From positions 2,688,105 through 2,752,104 of the forward strand of contig NC_030856.1 of NCBI RefSeq assembly GCF_000208745.1: 64,000 nucleotides of DNA, in the 5' to 3' direction. The first letter of the stretch is position 1. Every line of letters starts with the position of its first letter. Shown here one piece after another: positions 1-9,230 of this stretch. The position numbers and the translations under genes are program-made. Under the pieces are notes generated by a model that worked only from the letters and a program-made list of their open reading frames with translations, did no database searches and was not told where the DNA came from. This stretch comes from Theobroma cacao. Lineage: Eukaryota > Streptophyta > Magnoliopsida > Malvales > Malvaceae.

Positions 1-960
1 GAGACAGAAATATTTTGTTCAATTCAATCATGAATAAAAAAACTCCGAGAAAGCTCCAAGAATCTCTATTTTACTTTAGTAAAGTCAGTTACCACATTAG
101 ACATTATTCTTTTAAGACAAAAGACAAGTCCTAATTCCAATTCTTTGTTAACTTTGAAGTAGAGATAGTAAGTTAAGTGACTAATAACCAAAGATTTCTC
201 ACAAAACTTTCCTAAACACTTTTTAGCTTAGTTTTCCTCAATGCTGGTCACCTTTTCAAATTGAAATTTCTCGTAGAGATGATTGATGTCATTATCTATC
301 TCCCTTTAATAATCTAATGATCAACACCTATAGAAAAAAAAAAAAAGAAAAGCAAAAGTGAGACCAATAATTCTATAAAGCAAAAGATATTTGGGTCTAT
401 TGTTATTTAAATAAAAAAAACAATTAAAGAAAGACTTGGAAGAATACAAAATCCTTGCTGCAATTTTTTTTGAATAATAAAATAAAAATAGTTCAAAAGT
501 GAATCAATAATTCCATGTTGCACTAGCAAAAGTTGTGGGGGTTGGGATTACCTTTTGAATAATGGTAAATTTTACATTATTATGTTTAGGATCACAAATA
601 TGAAGTCAATTTTACATTAATTAGTTAAAATGTCCTTAACAGAACATATCCATCATTATTTTTTTAGAAAGAGAATTAGTCAAAATTACTTTTTCAATAA
701 CAATACACTCTCCATTAATAGTAGCATTAATATTTTGTTCAATTTAACCATGAATAAAAATATCTAGAAAAATTTCGAGAATCTCCCTTTTAATTTGATA
801 AATTCAGTTTCAGGATTAAACTTAATTCTTTCGAGTAAGAGTCGTAAAGCAAAAGATGTTTGGTTTCATTGTTATTTGAATAAAAGAAAAAATGATAGTA
901 AAAAAAGAGACTAAAAAATAAACCAATAATTCAAAAGTAATCATGATTTTCAAAGTGTGA
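1..960. other. AT-rich intergenic block, partly repeated elsewhere in the window
   Basis: No gene is visible. Bases 1-290 resemble 60740-61080 and parts of 14640-14870 and 24140-24340. Shared landmarks are a run about an Asn-like 'caattcaatcatgaataaaa' and 'ttttttagcttagttttt'. A shorter related piece lies at 640-790. The block recurs upstream of CNL leaders, so I read it as the distal 5' flank of the repeated NLR module. Confidence 0.6.
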
Positions 961-1149
961 ACCCACTATCACATGTTCTTTGGGGAAGAAGAGAACGGGG
1001 AATATTCATTTTCAGAAGTTTCCTATACACTAACATCCTCGCAAGTCCCATCCTCTTTCCATAACACTTCCTGGAAACACAAGCAGGGTCCTTAACAGAA
1101 CATCTGAGACAGAATCTTCAAAGTTTATTAATTTTCTATACCTACGTAG

Positions 1150-1444
1150 TCTTTATTACTTCATCCTCATACAGTTCCCATTCAAGCATCTTCTTCTATC
1201 ATCTGCACTATCCCAAGAGTTTGTTTGATTTCTGCATGCCTTGCTCTTCTTTTTACTCAAAAAGACCTACTCTTCCATTTTATTTTCCATCATTTTCCCA
1301 CTTTTCTTTTAATTCATCTCCGTTATTTAACTCTGAAAAAAAAAAAAAACAGTTCTCGTAAATTACTTTTGTTTAAGCCCTTCTACTTTTCCTTTCCTTA
1401 AAACAATTCTCCGGAATTGGTGAAGTAATTCTATCCCAATTGAG
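1150..1444 (+). other. 5' leader exon 1, copy 0 (upstream of CNL stub)
   Basis: This pyrimidine-rich segment runs from a 'gcatcttcttctatcatc' start through an A-tract to 'caattgag|gtaagc', a strong plant splice-donor match. The same ~300-bp segment precedes every CNL in the window (3850, 15230, 33360, 52400 and 61130). The exon reading is inferred from the conserved donor and no transcript evidence is available. This copy serves only a truncated CNL. Confidence 0.55.
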
Positions 1445-1678
1445 GTAAGCTTCAACAAAAGATATTATATTCTTCATATTTAATTTTTTTTATAAGCTCA
1501 ATTTCTCATTCACTTATGAGTTTGACTTCTTATTATAAATTTTCATTTTTTTCCATTTTTACTGACATTTATGGATATTTTGGGAAAGTATTATTTTGAA
1601 TGATAATACTATGCTTTTACTTTAATATGAAAATATATTGTTTAAGTAATATACACATGACCAGTGACTACATTGCAG

Positions 1679-1742
1679 CATTTTCAATTTCCAAGTTTAT
1701 CGGTCAACAATCCTTTCTCTTGTGATCCACATTTTCATAAAG
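1679..1742 (+). other. 5' leader exon 2, copy 0
   Basis: The segment follows 'cattgcag|' and ends at 'cataaag', matching the ~64-nt second leader exon of the other modules. The donor here reads 'cataaag|ataagg' where other copies have 'cataaag|gtaaag'. It may be lost, or moved 5 nt to 'ataag|gtac'. Confidence 0.5.
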
Positions 1743-3218
1743 ATAAGGTACTTTGCCAACATGTTGTAATTGTTTTTGTCTTTCTGTAAAACTTTTTACT
1801 CATCAAAATTAAAATTAGGTAGATTTTTATTTTATGATGGTTTCCAGTGATCGTTAATTAAAATATATAACATGTTTTAATAATTGAAGATTTTGGAGTT
1901 TGAGATATTAATATTACTTGTTATTAACAGTAATTTTTTTTATAAATAAAAGCAAAAAGAAAAGATGAGGCCCAATATTTCCATAAGGTAAAAGATTTGG
2001 GTCCTCGTCCTCCATTAAGGACTTGAAATTGAAAGAGAAAAAGAGATGTATAATTTTGAAAATAAATATTAAAAAATATTAATAGCTAATTAGAGAAATA
2101 TCATGGGGGTAGAATCAAATAAAAATATGAATTATTGCAATGGTAGCCTCCGTCAATGTGGCCTTGATCTTCTGAACACACAATCCAAAACATATTCCAG
2201 TAGATAGATTTTTAAGTCTAAGATTAATTATGAACACACACGTTTGCAATTTGCATTGAATATTCCTACCAAAAATATTGAAAGATATTCTTAAGCTTCT
2301 TTTTATTGTTTTTTTTTGGGTACAATTATTTGTTTTTTATTTCTTAGAAAGTTAAGTGAGAAACAAATGACAAAAAAGTGAAATCCTAATTAATTAAAAA
2401 AGAGTAAACGAGTAAGGTAAAAAAAATAATAAATGATAAAATTATATCAAACCTAAAAAGATCCAATTTATTATTTAGAATATTATATTAAACCTAAAAT
2501 AAATAAATGACCCAACTTTTTCATTTGAAGCTCAGCAGAACAAGGGTGGATGTGAGGTGGGTTGAGGGTGCCTGCTGCAGGGTACTCCAAAGTGGCAAAG
2601 GAGACACCATGGCCATTGAGGGCAGGGAACTCCATCATGCTAGCTTTGTAACCTAATACTATAACTTTTTCCAAGTCACTTTAGGTTTTATATATTTTAA
2701 CGATTCTTTTTCCCTTTGGATAGTACCTTGGACTGTTGTAATTATCACCAACATCAAATGTGATTTTGAATCAGGTAAAGAAGGCAAAGGGGGGATGGTC
2801 CTACATTTTTCTACTTTTTGTTTATGATCAGAAGAAACTGCTTGCATTGATAATTCTCCAGCAGATCGCTGTTGTTTGGACAGCAAGAGAAAAGGGCAGC
2901 TCACTGAGCATGCCACTGTCATGGGCCCCTCTTATTTACTCTTTCAACCACATTCATTCAAAGTCTATTCCTAAGCTGTCCTGTCACTCACCCAATAATT
3001 CAACTCTCCTTCAATTGAACCAACTTTTTGCTTTGTGCACATGTATCCTTCTTTACTTACAACGTCAAGAAATTTCTTAAACAATAAAAACAAAACGATA
3101 TTAATTTATCTATATTATCAACATTTATCTTTATAAACTTAAGTTTTTGACTACGATGTTAAGTTTGCTTGCGCTCCTGTTATCTGCTTTAGATTCATTC
3201 CAACCAAGTTGAATATCC
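1743..3218 (+). other. Leader intron 2 of the CNL stub, with an inserted segment at about 2480-3120
   Basis: The left part is the AT-rich intron shared by all modules. It includes the 'gccttgatcttctgaac' landmark and a C-block landmark 'tttagaatattata'. From about 2480 to 3120 it departs from the other copies and holds a germin-like fragment on the minus strand (listed separately) plus sequence I cannot assign. It returns to module sequence at 'gttatctgctttag', the acceptor before the CNL ATG. Confidence 0.5.
2528..2647 (-). pseudogene. Germin-like protein (cupin) fragment, N-terminal half of the barrel
   Basis: About 40 codons on the minus strand read KASMMEFPALNGHGVSF, then a segment ending NPPHIHPCSAEL. 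This is the conserved first germin box of germin-like proteins, with metal-binding His-x-His and Glu. These are apoplastic Mn-binding cupins, several with superoxide dismutase or oxalate oxidase activity. Similarity stops right after SAEL, so the second half of the cupin is missing. It lies inside a CNL leader intron. C-terminal pieces of the same family occur at 13514 and 48240. Assignment to the family is firm. I see no evidence that it is expressed. Confidence 0.75.
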
Positions 3219-3296
3219 ATGGCGGAAGTAATTCCATACGGGGCAGTCAGTAACATCGTGTTGAGTTTCCTGGCAAGTCCCATCCTCTTGCCGTAA
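3219..3296 (+). pseudogene. CNL stub: first ~16 codons of an RGA-type resistance gene
   Basis: The ATG sits in the same context as the intact genes ('ttagattcattccaacc', then 'atccATGGCGGAA'). The reading MAEVIPYGAVSNIVLS matches the N-termini of CNL-2 and CNL-5. At about 3267 the sequence switches to an intergenic block ('ggcaagtcccatcctcttgc'), which is also found at 13933, 48618 and 1036, and a TAA closes the frame at 3294. Everything after the start of the Rx-N coiled coil is gone. This is a recombination breakpoint. Confidence 0.8.
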
Positions 3297-3849
3297 CACT
3301 TCCTGGAAAGCCAAGCAGGGTCCTTGATAGAACATCCGAGAGGGAATCAGTCAAAGTTTATTAATTATCTATACCGACTCTCGTCCTATTGTAGCTGGGA
3401 CTCAATTAAAGGATAGAGAACAAAATTAATTAATTAAAATATGAAGTTAATTTTATATTAATTAGTTAAAATTTTCTTTAACAGAATATATTCATCATTA
3501 TTTTCTATATAAAGAGAATTAATCAAAAATACTTTTTTAATGACAATACAAACTTCATTAATGATGACATTAATATTATATTCAATTTAACCATGAATCA
3601 AAAATATTCAAAAAAGTTTTGAGAATCTTCCTTATAATTTGATAAATTCAATTTTCCAATTGTGGACCCATTATCACGTGTTCTTTGGGGAAGGAAAAGG
3701 AAGAGGTGGAGAAAGGGGATTCATTTTCAAAAGTTTCCTGGACACTGCGATCCACTCATGTCCCATCCTCTTTCCATAACACCTCCTGAAAACACAAGCA
3801 GAACATCTGAGGCCGAATCATCAAAGTTTAATAATTTTCGATACCTACT
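3297..3849. other. Intergenic block between CNL stub and CNL-1 leader
   Basis: No gene is visible. It holds repeated flank sequence, with 'tcctattgtagctggg' and a second copy of the 'cctggacactgcgatcc' to 'catcctctttccataaca' block also seen at 1020-1110. An open frame across 3662-4102 spans non-coding leader sequence and is not conserved in the other modules. Confidence 0.5.
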
Positions 3850-4172
3850 CTTATTACTTCATCCTCATACAGTTCCCATTCAAGCATCTTCTTTTATCAT
3901 CTGCACTATCCCAAGAGTTAGTTTGATTTCTACATGCCTTGCTCTTCTTTTTACTCAACAAGTCCTACTCTTCCATTTTACTTTCCTCCATTTTCCCACT
4001 TTTCTTTTAACTCCGAGAACAAAAGCATCTCTGTTGTTTAACTCTACAAAAAAAAAAAACAACAACAGTTCTCTTAGATTATTTTTGTTTGATCCTTGTT
4101 AGCTACTCTTCCTTTCCTTAATTTTGGTTTCCCTATCTCCGGATTTGGTGAAGTAATTCCATCCCAATTGAG
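3850..4172 (+). other. 5' leader exon 1 of CNL-1
   Basis: Pyrimidine-rich conserved leader with an internal A-tract, ending 'cccaattgag|gtaagctt'. The donor is intact. The 5' end is not defined, because I see no convincing TATA box at a fixed distance upstream. Confidence 0.6.
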
Positions 4173-4429
4173 GTAAGCTTCAATAAAATATATTATATTC
4201 TTCATATTTAATTTTTTTATGCTCAATTTCTCTTTCACTTATGAATTTGACTTTTTATTATAATTTTTTATTTATTATAAATGTTCATTTTTTTCCATTT
4301 TTACGGACATATATGGATACTTTGGAAAAGCATTGTATAGAATGATGACACTATGCTTTGACTTTAATATAAAAAAATATTTTTAATTAATATACACATG
4401 ATTAGTGACAAGAATTTTTATTTCTGCAG

Positions 4430-4493
4430 TATTTTCGATTTCCAAGTTGGTCAGTCAGCAATCTATTCTCTGGTGATTCACATTTTCATAAAG
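4430..4493 (+). other. 5' leader exon 2 of CNL-1
   Basis: This 64-nt segment is bounded by acceptor 'atttctgcag|' and donor 'cataaag|gtaaag'. The boundaries and length are conserved in modules 2 and 4. Confidence 0.6.
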
Positions 4494-5388
4494 GTAAAGT
4501 GCTTTACAAACATTTTTTCTCTCTGCAAAGCTTTTTACTCTCTAAAATTAAAACCAAGCATATTTTTATTTTATGAAAGTTTCAAGTGATCTTTAATTAA
4601 AATATATAACACGTTTTAATAACTTAAAATTTTGAAGCTTGAAATATTAATATTACTTATTAATTAATAACAATAATTTTTTTATATAAAAAATGGAAAA
4701 GGGGAAGTCAGTAGTTTCCTAAGACAAACGATTTGAGCACTTGTCTTCCGCTAAAATTTTGAAATTGAATAAGAAAAGTATTTATATTTATGTACTAACC
4801 GTATATAGTTTTTAAAATAAATATTAAAAAAATATTAATAATTAATTAGAGAAATATCATAGTGGCAAAATCAAATAAAAATATAAATTATTGCAATGGT
4901 AGCCCATTTTTGGTACTTCAATTTTTGGCCTTGATCTTCTGAACAAAACATATTCCAGTGGATAGATTTCCAAGTCTAAGATTAACTATGAACACACCTT
5001 CGCAATTTGCATTGCACATTCCTACCAAAAATATTAAAAAATATTCTTAAGCTTCCTTTTATAGTTTGATTTTTTTTTTTACTTTTTTTTACAACCACTT
5101 TTTTATTTCTTAAAAAGTTACGTGAGAAATACATGACAAAAAAGTGAAATGACAAATTAATTAAAAATGAGTAAATGATTAGGGTAAAAATAAATAAATA
5201 AATGATAAAATTGTATTAAAACTAAAGAGATCTATTTCATTATTTAGAATATTATATATATATATATATATATACATTTAATTTATCAAAACTTATTATG
5301 ATTTATTCCAACATGCTTATCAGGTGAAGTCCGTTAAGTCTTTCATTACCGTGTTAGTTTGCTTGCATTTCCCTGTCATCTGCTTTAG
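4494..5388 (+). other. Leader intron 2 of CNL-1
   Basis: AT-rich sequence ending in the acceptor 'tcatctgctttag|', 26 nt before the CNL-1 ATG. It contains a (TA)n microsatellite at 5253-5274. No gene is visible inside. Confidence 0.6.
5253..5274. repeat. (TA)n microsatellite
   Basis: About eleven TA units in leader intron 2 of CNL-1. The matching position in the CNL-3 module (about 34981) holds a shorter tract, so the array is length-variable between modules. Confidence 0.9.
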
Positions 5389-5414
5389 ATTCATTTCAAC
5401 CAAGTTGTAGATCC

Positions 5415-8400
5415 ATGGCGGAATCAATTTTATTCGGGGCGCTCGCTAACATCCTTTCCAAGTTGACGTGGCTTGCTGGGCAAAAGATTGGCCTGATTTT
5501 CTGGCAGAAAAGCGAACTGGATAAGCTTAGAAAGACTCTCGACATCGTAAAAGCCGTCATTCTTGATGCTGAGAAGAAGCAGGAGAGCAACCATGTCGTG
5601 GAACAGTGGATAATTCGACTGGAAGATGTCGTCTCTGATGCAGAGGACTTACTGGACGAATTCGACTATGAGATCCTGCGCCAGAAGGTACGTCCTCGGG
5701 GACAGGTACGCAAGATCTTTCGATCCTTCAGGATGGGTCCTAGAGTTAAGGAGATTAGAGAGAGGCTGGACGTGGTTGCAAGAGAGATTTCTAAGTTTGA
5801 TTTTAGTCGGAGAGTTGTAGAACTGGATAAGAAACCTAAGAATGCTGACAGGGAGACTGCCGCAAAGGTGAGACCGGAATTAGTAATAGGGAGAGAGAAA
5901 GATAAAGAGCACATTATAGAATTGTTAAAGGAGCAAAATCATGGTGACAACATCTTCAATATTATTGCCATTGTTGGGTTTGGAGGTTTAGGAAAGACCT
6001 CGCTTGCCCGGTTGGTGTATAACGATGCACAAGTAGCAAATTCCTTCAAAGGGATATGGGTGTGTGTTTCTGAGGAATTTAATGTTCTTATAATTTTCAA
6101 AAAAATTTTGAAGTGTCTAGGAGAAGACAAAGTGGATGACTGGAATCTAAATGAGGTGCAAAAAAAAATTGAACAAAAGTTAGAAGGGAAGAGATATTTA
6201 CTTGTGTTGGATGATGTGTGGAACGAAGACATTTTAAAGTGGAATGATTTTTCACAGTATCTAGTGTTTGGTGCATCCGGAAGCAAAATTATTGTGACAA
6301 CTCGTAGCACCAAAGTTGCAGCTACTATGGGGGTACACAGTCCTTACCTTTTAAAAGGTCTCAATGAGGAACAATCTCAGGATTTGTTTGAGAAAGTGGC
6401 ATTTGAAGGACGTCAAATCGATCCAAAGCTTGGACAAATTGGAAACGTTGTTGCACAAAAATGCAAAGGAGTTCCTCTTTCTATTAAATGTTTAGGAGGT
6501 TTGATGAGACAAAAGCCTGATGAAAAATACTGGTTGTTTATCCAAGAAAATGAAATTTGGAATAATGATGTTGTTTTGTCGGTGTTAAGATTGAGTTACA
6601 ATCAGCTACCAAGTAATTTAAAACAATGTTTTGCTTTTTGTTCGCTTTTCTCAAAAGACTCTACGATATATAAAGATGAGTTGATTCATTTTTGGCGAGC
6701 ACAAGGTTACATTCAATTAGGGAATAAAAAACAGAATATACAAGACATTGGTGATGAATACTTTAATGATTTGCTGTCAAGATCATTTTTTCAAGAGGAG
6801 GAGGAAGATATGGAAGGGAATATTTTTTGCAAAATGCATGATCTTATTCATGATCTTGCATTATCAGTAACAGGTCATCATTTTCATTGGATGAAAGATG
6901 AAAAAGAAGAAATTCCAAAAGAAGTCCGTCACGTGTCATTAGAAAAATATTTCAAAGAAGTTGATTTGATTTTGTCGAAAATAAAGGGGATAAGGACTCT
7001 GTTTTTTCAAACAAGTTTCTTCAAGGATTTATTCATTCGAAATGTAATTTTTTCGAACTTCAATTGTTTACGTATGTTGAATTTAAGTTGGATGAGCATT
7101 GATATTTTATCAGATTCAATTGGTGAATTGAAGCATTTGAGATACCTTGATCTTTCTGTTAATCAAAGGATGAAAGTGCTCCCAGATGCAATAGTCAAAT
7201 TGCACCATTTGCAAACTCTATTACTCAATGCTTGCAGCAGTCTGGAAAAGTTACCAAGGGATATACGCCAATTGATTAGTTTGGAATATCTCAATATTAA
7301 TTCTTGCAACCGACTAAAGTACTTGCCAAAAGGGTTAGGGGAATTGACTTCTTTACAAAGATTGGACAGATTTGTTGTGAACTGTGTTGAAGACAATTTA
7401 TCAACTGCAGCCACGTTGAATGAGTTGAGTAACCTAGACCTTGGAAGCTGCTTAAAAATTGAACACTTAGAAAAGGTGAGGAATGTGGAATTAGAATGTA
7501 AGGAGGCAAATTTAAAGAAAAATAAACGACTTCAGTCTTTGCAATTATCTTGGGAATCTTTCTCTCCAACAACAGTGGCTAGTGAAAAGGATGAGTCATT
7601 GTTAAATATTCTTGAGCCACACCCGAATTTGAAAGGGCTGAAGGTATCCGGTTATGGAGGAGCAAGGTTTTCGAGTTGGCTATCTTCATTGACTAATTTA
7701 GTCCAACTTGATATAAACAAATTTTGGAATTGTCGAGACCTGCCACCCTTGGATCATTTTTCATCTCTCAAGTCTCTCAGTCTTTATCGTTCCAATGCTT
7801 TAAAACACCTGCCATCCTTGGATCATCTTTCATCTCTCGAGTCTCTTTCTCTTGACCAGTTAGATGCTTTAGAATACGTGGCAGATTCTTTTTCCTTGCC
7901 TTGCTCCACTTCAAGAGAACCATTCTTCCTGTCCCTTAAGAAACTTTCAATCTATAATTGTCCCAATCTCAAAGGATGGTGGAAGACAAAGAATGAGAAC
8001 CAAGGATCAATCGCTGAGCTGCCTTGCTTTCCTTGCCTTTTCCGGTTAAAAGTCCAAAATTCCGGAAACTTAACCTCCATGCCGCTGTTTCCATCTCTCG
8101 ACCAAGATTTGACTTTGGAAGGTACTAGTATAAGGCCTTTTCAACAAACATTGAAGATGAAGATGACCGAGGCTAGCATGAGATCAGAAGAAGCATCATC
8201 ATCATCAGGGAGCACTTGTCATTCTTATTCTTCAACTGCCCTTCCTCTCTCCAATTTGAAGCATCTGACTCTTTTTAAGATTAAGGATTTAGAAGCTCTG
8301 CCAAAAGAGTTCCTACAAAATCTCGCTTCTCTTACATTCGTAAGATTGAAAGATTGCCCTAAATTGGAATCGCTGCCATCGCAAAAGATGAGCTGCCTCA

Positions 8401-9230
8401 CCTCTTTACAAGACTTGCTGGTTGAAAATTGCTCTAATCTGAGGGCTTTGCCGGATTGGATACTCAATCTCACTTCCCTTGAAACACTTCAAATTTGGAA
8501 CTGCCTTGAATTACAGCACATGCCAAGAGGGACGCATCAGCTTACCTCTTTAAAAAAATTATCCGTTGAAAATTGCCCTAATTTGAGGGCTTTGCCGGAT
8601 TGGATACTCAAACTCACTTCCCTTAAAACACTTCAAATTTGGAAGTGCCTCGAATTACAGTACATGCCAGAAGGGACGCCTCGGCTTACATCTTTAGAAA
8701 AATTATATGTTGACTGCCATAATTTGAGGGCTTTTCCAGACTGGATACTTAATCTCACTTCCCTCAAAGACCTTTACATATGTGAGTGCCTTCAATCACC
8801 GTACTTGCAAGAAGGGATGCAAAGCCTCACCTCTTTAGAACGATTGATGGTTGATTATTGCCCTAATCTCAGTTCTTCCACACATTCTCTCAAAGCACTT
8901 CTAATTCGGGGGTGCCCTGATTTAAGCTTCTGGAGAACGAGGCATTCCCTCTCCACTTTAGAAGAATTGAATGTTCAAAATTGCCCTAATCTGGAGGATT
9001 TGCTGAATCGCATATCATTTTTTATCCCTCCCCTCAAAACACTAAAGATTTGTAAGTGCCCTCAATTACAAGACTTGCCAGAAAGGATAGATGGCCTTAC
9101 CTCTTTACAAGTTTTGTCAATCTGTGAATGTCCCCGGTTGTCGAAAAGATGTGAAAAGGAGACCGGAGTCCTATGGCCTCGCATTGCTCGCATCCCATCT
9201 ATTATAATTGATGGGCGACAGATTCAATGA
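5415..9230 (+). CDS. CNL-1: CC-NB-ARC-LRR disease resistance protein, RGA type
   Basis: Intracellular immune receptor of the CNL class: NB-ARC is an ADP/ATP switch and the LRR senses effectors or guarded host proteins. This 1271-residue protein lies in one coding exon. An Rx-N coiled coil spans about 1-145, with the EDVID-like DVVSDAEDLLDEFD near 71-84. NB-ARC motifs in order are P-loop GFGGLGKTS (188-196), RNBS-A (IWVCVSEEF, 214-222), kinase-2 LLVLDDVW (262-269), RNBS-B (IIVTTRS, 292-298), GVPLS at the GLPL position (352-356), RNBS-D CFAFCSLF (405-412) and MHD (474-476). LRRs fill about 540-1250. The C-terminal WPRIARIPSIIIDG is typical of RGA proteins. P-loop Thr is Ser here (GKTS), as in CNL-3. 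All switch motifs are present, so it is probably functional. The start is supported by the same 'atccATGGCGGA' context in all copies. Confidence 0.95.
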   Translation: MAESILFGALANILSKLTWLAGQKIGLIFWQKSELDKLRKTLDIVKAVILDAEKKQESNHVVEQWIIRLEDVVSDAEDLLDEFDYEILRQKVRPRGQVRKIFRSFRMGPRVKEIRERLDVVAREISKFDFSRRVVELDKKPKNADRETAAKVRPELVIGREKDKEHIIELLKEQNHGDNIFNIIAIVGFGGLGKTSLARLVYNDAQVANSFKGIWVCVSEEFNVLIIFKKILKCLGEDKVDDWNLNEVQKKIEQKLEGKRYLLVLDDVWNEDILKWNDFSQYLVFGASGSKIIVTTRSTKVAATMGVHSPYLLKGLNEEQSQDLFEKVAFEGRQIDPKLGQIGNVVAQKCKGVPLSIKCLGGLMRQKPDEKYWLFIQENEIWNNDVVLSVLRLSYNQLPSNLKQCFAFCSLFSKDSTIYKDELIHFWRAQGYIQLGNKKQNIQDIGDEYFNDLLSRSFFQEEEEDMEGNIFCKMHDLIHDLALSVTGHHFHWMKDEKEEIPKEVRHVSLEKYFKEVDLILSKIKGIRTLFFQTSFFKDLFIRNVIFSNFNCLRMLNLSWMSIDILSDSIGELKHLRYLDLSVNQRMKVLPDAIVKLHHLQTLLLNACSSLEKLPRDIRQLISLEYLNINSCNRLKYLPKGLGELTSLQRLDRFVVNCVEDNLSTAATLNELSNLDLGSCLKIEHLEKVRNVELECKEANLKKNKRLQSLQLSWESFSPTTVASEKDESLLNILEPHPNLKGLKVSGYGGARFSSWLSSLTNLVQLDINKFWNCRDLPPLDHFSSLKSLSLYRSNALKHLPSLDHLSSLESLSLDQLDALEYVADSFSLPCSTSREPFFLSLKKLSIYNCPNLKGWWKTKNENQGSIAELPCFPCLFRLKVQNSGNLTSMPLFPSLDQDLTLEGTSIRPFQQTLKMKMTEASMRSEEASSSSGSTCHSYSSTALPLSNLKHLTLFKIKDLEALPKEFLQNLASLTFVRLKDCPKLESLPSQKMSCLTSLQDLLVENCSNLRALPDWILNLTSLETLQIWNCLELQHMPRGTHQLTSLKKLSVENCPNLRALPDWILKLTSLKTLQIWKCLELQYMPEGTPRLTSLEKLYVDCHNLRAFPDWILNLTSLKDLYICECLQSPYLQEGMQSLTSLERLMVDYCPNLSSSTHSLKALLIRGCPDLSFWRTRHSLSTLEELNVQNCPNLEDLLNRISFFIPPLKTLKICKCPQLQDLPERIDGLTSLQVLSICECPRLSKRCEKETGVLWPRIARIPSIIIDGRQIQ
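5976..5997 (+). promoter_or_regulatory. Candidate miR482/2118-type target site over the P-loop codons of CNL-1
   Basis: The 22 nt encoding VGFGGLGK are compatible with pairing to the miR482/2118 superfamily, known to target NLR P-loop codons and trigger phased siRNAs. By hand I count about five mismatches against one miR482 sequence recalled from memory. Equivalent sites are at 17532-17553, 35694-35715, 54772-54793 and 63176-63197. This is inference only. Confidence 0.35.

Noticed and set aside
2760..3080. 106-codon open frame on the + strand and an overlapping 87-codon one on the - strand
   Set aside because: They overlap each other in unassigned inserted sequence and show no recognisable domain.
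5939..6313. Minus-strand frames opposite the NB-ARC region, repeated at 17656, 35657, 54898 and 63323
   Set aside because: They mirror the CNL coding strand and are conserved only because the CNL is.
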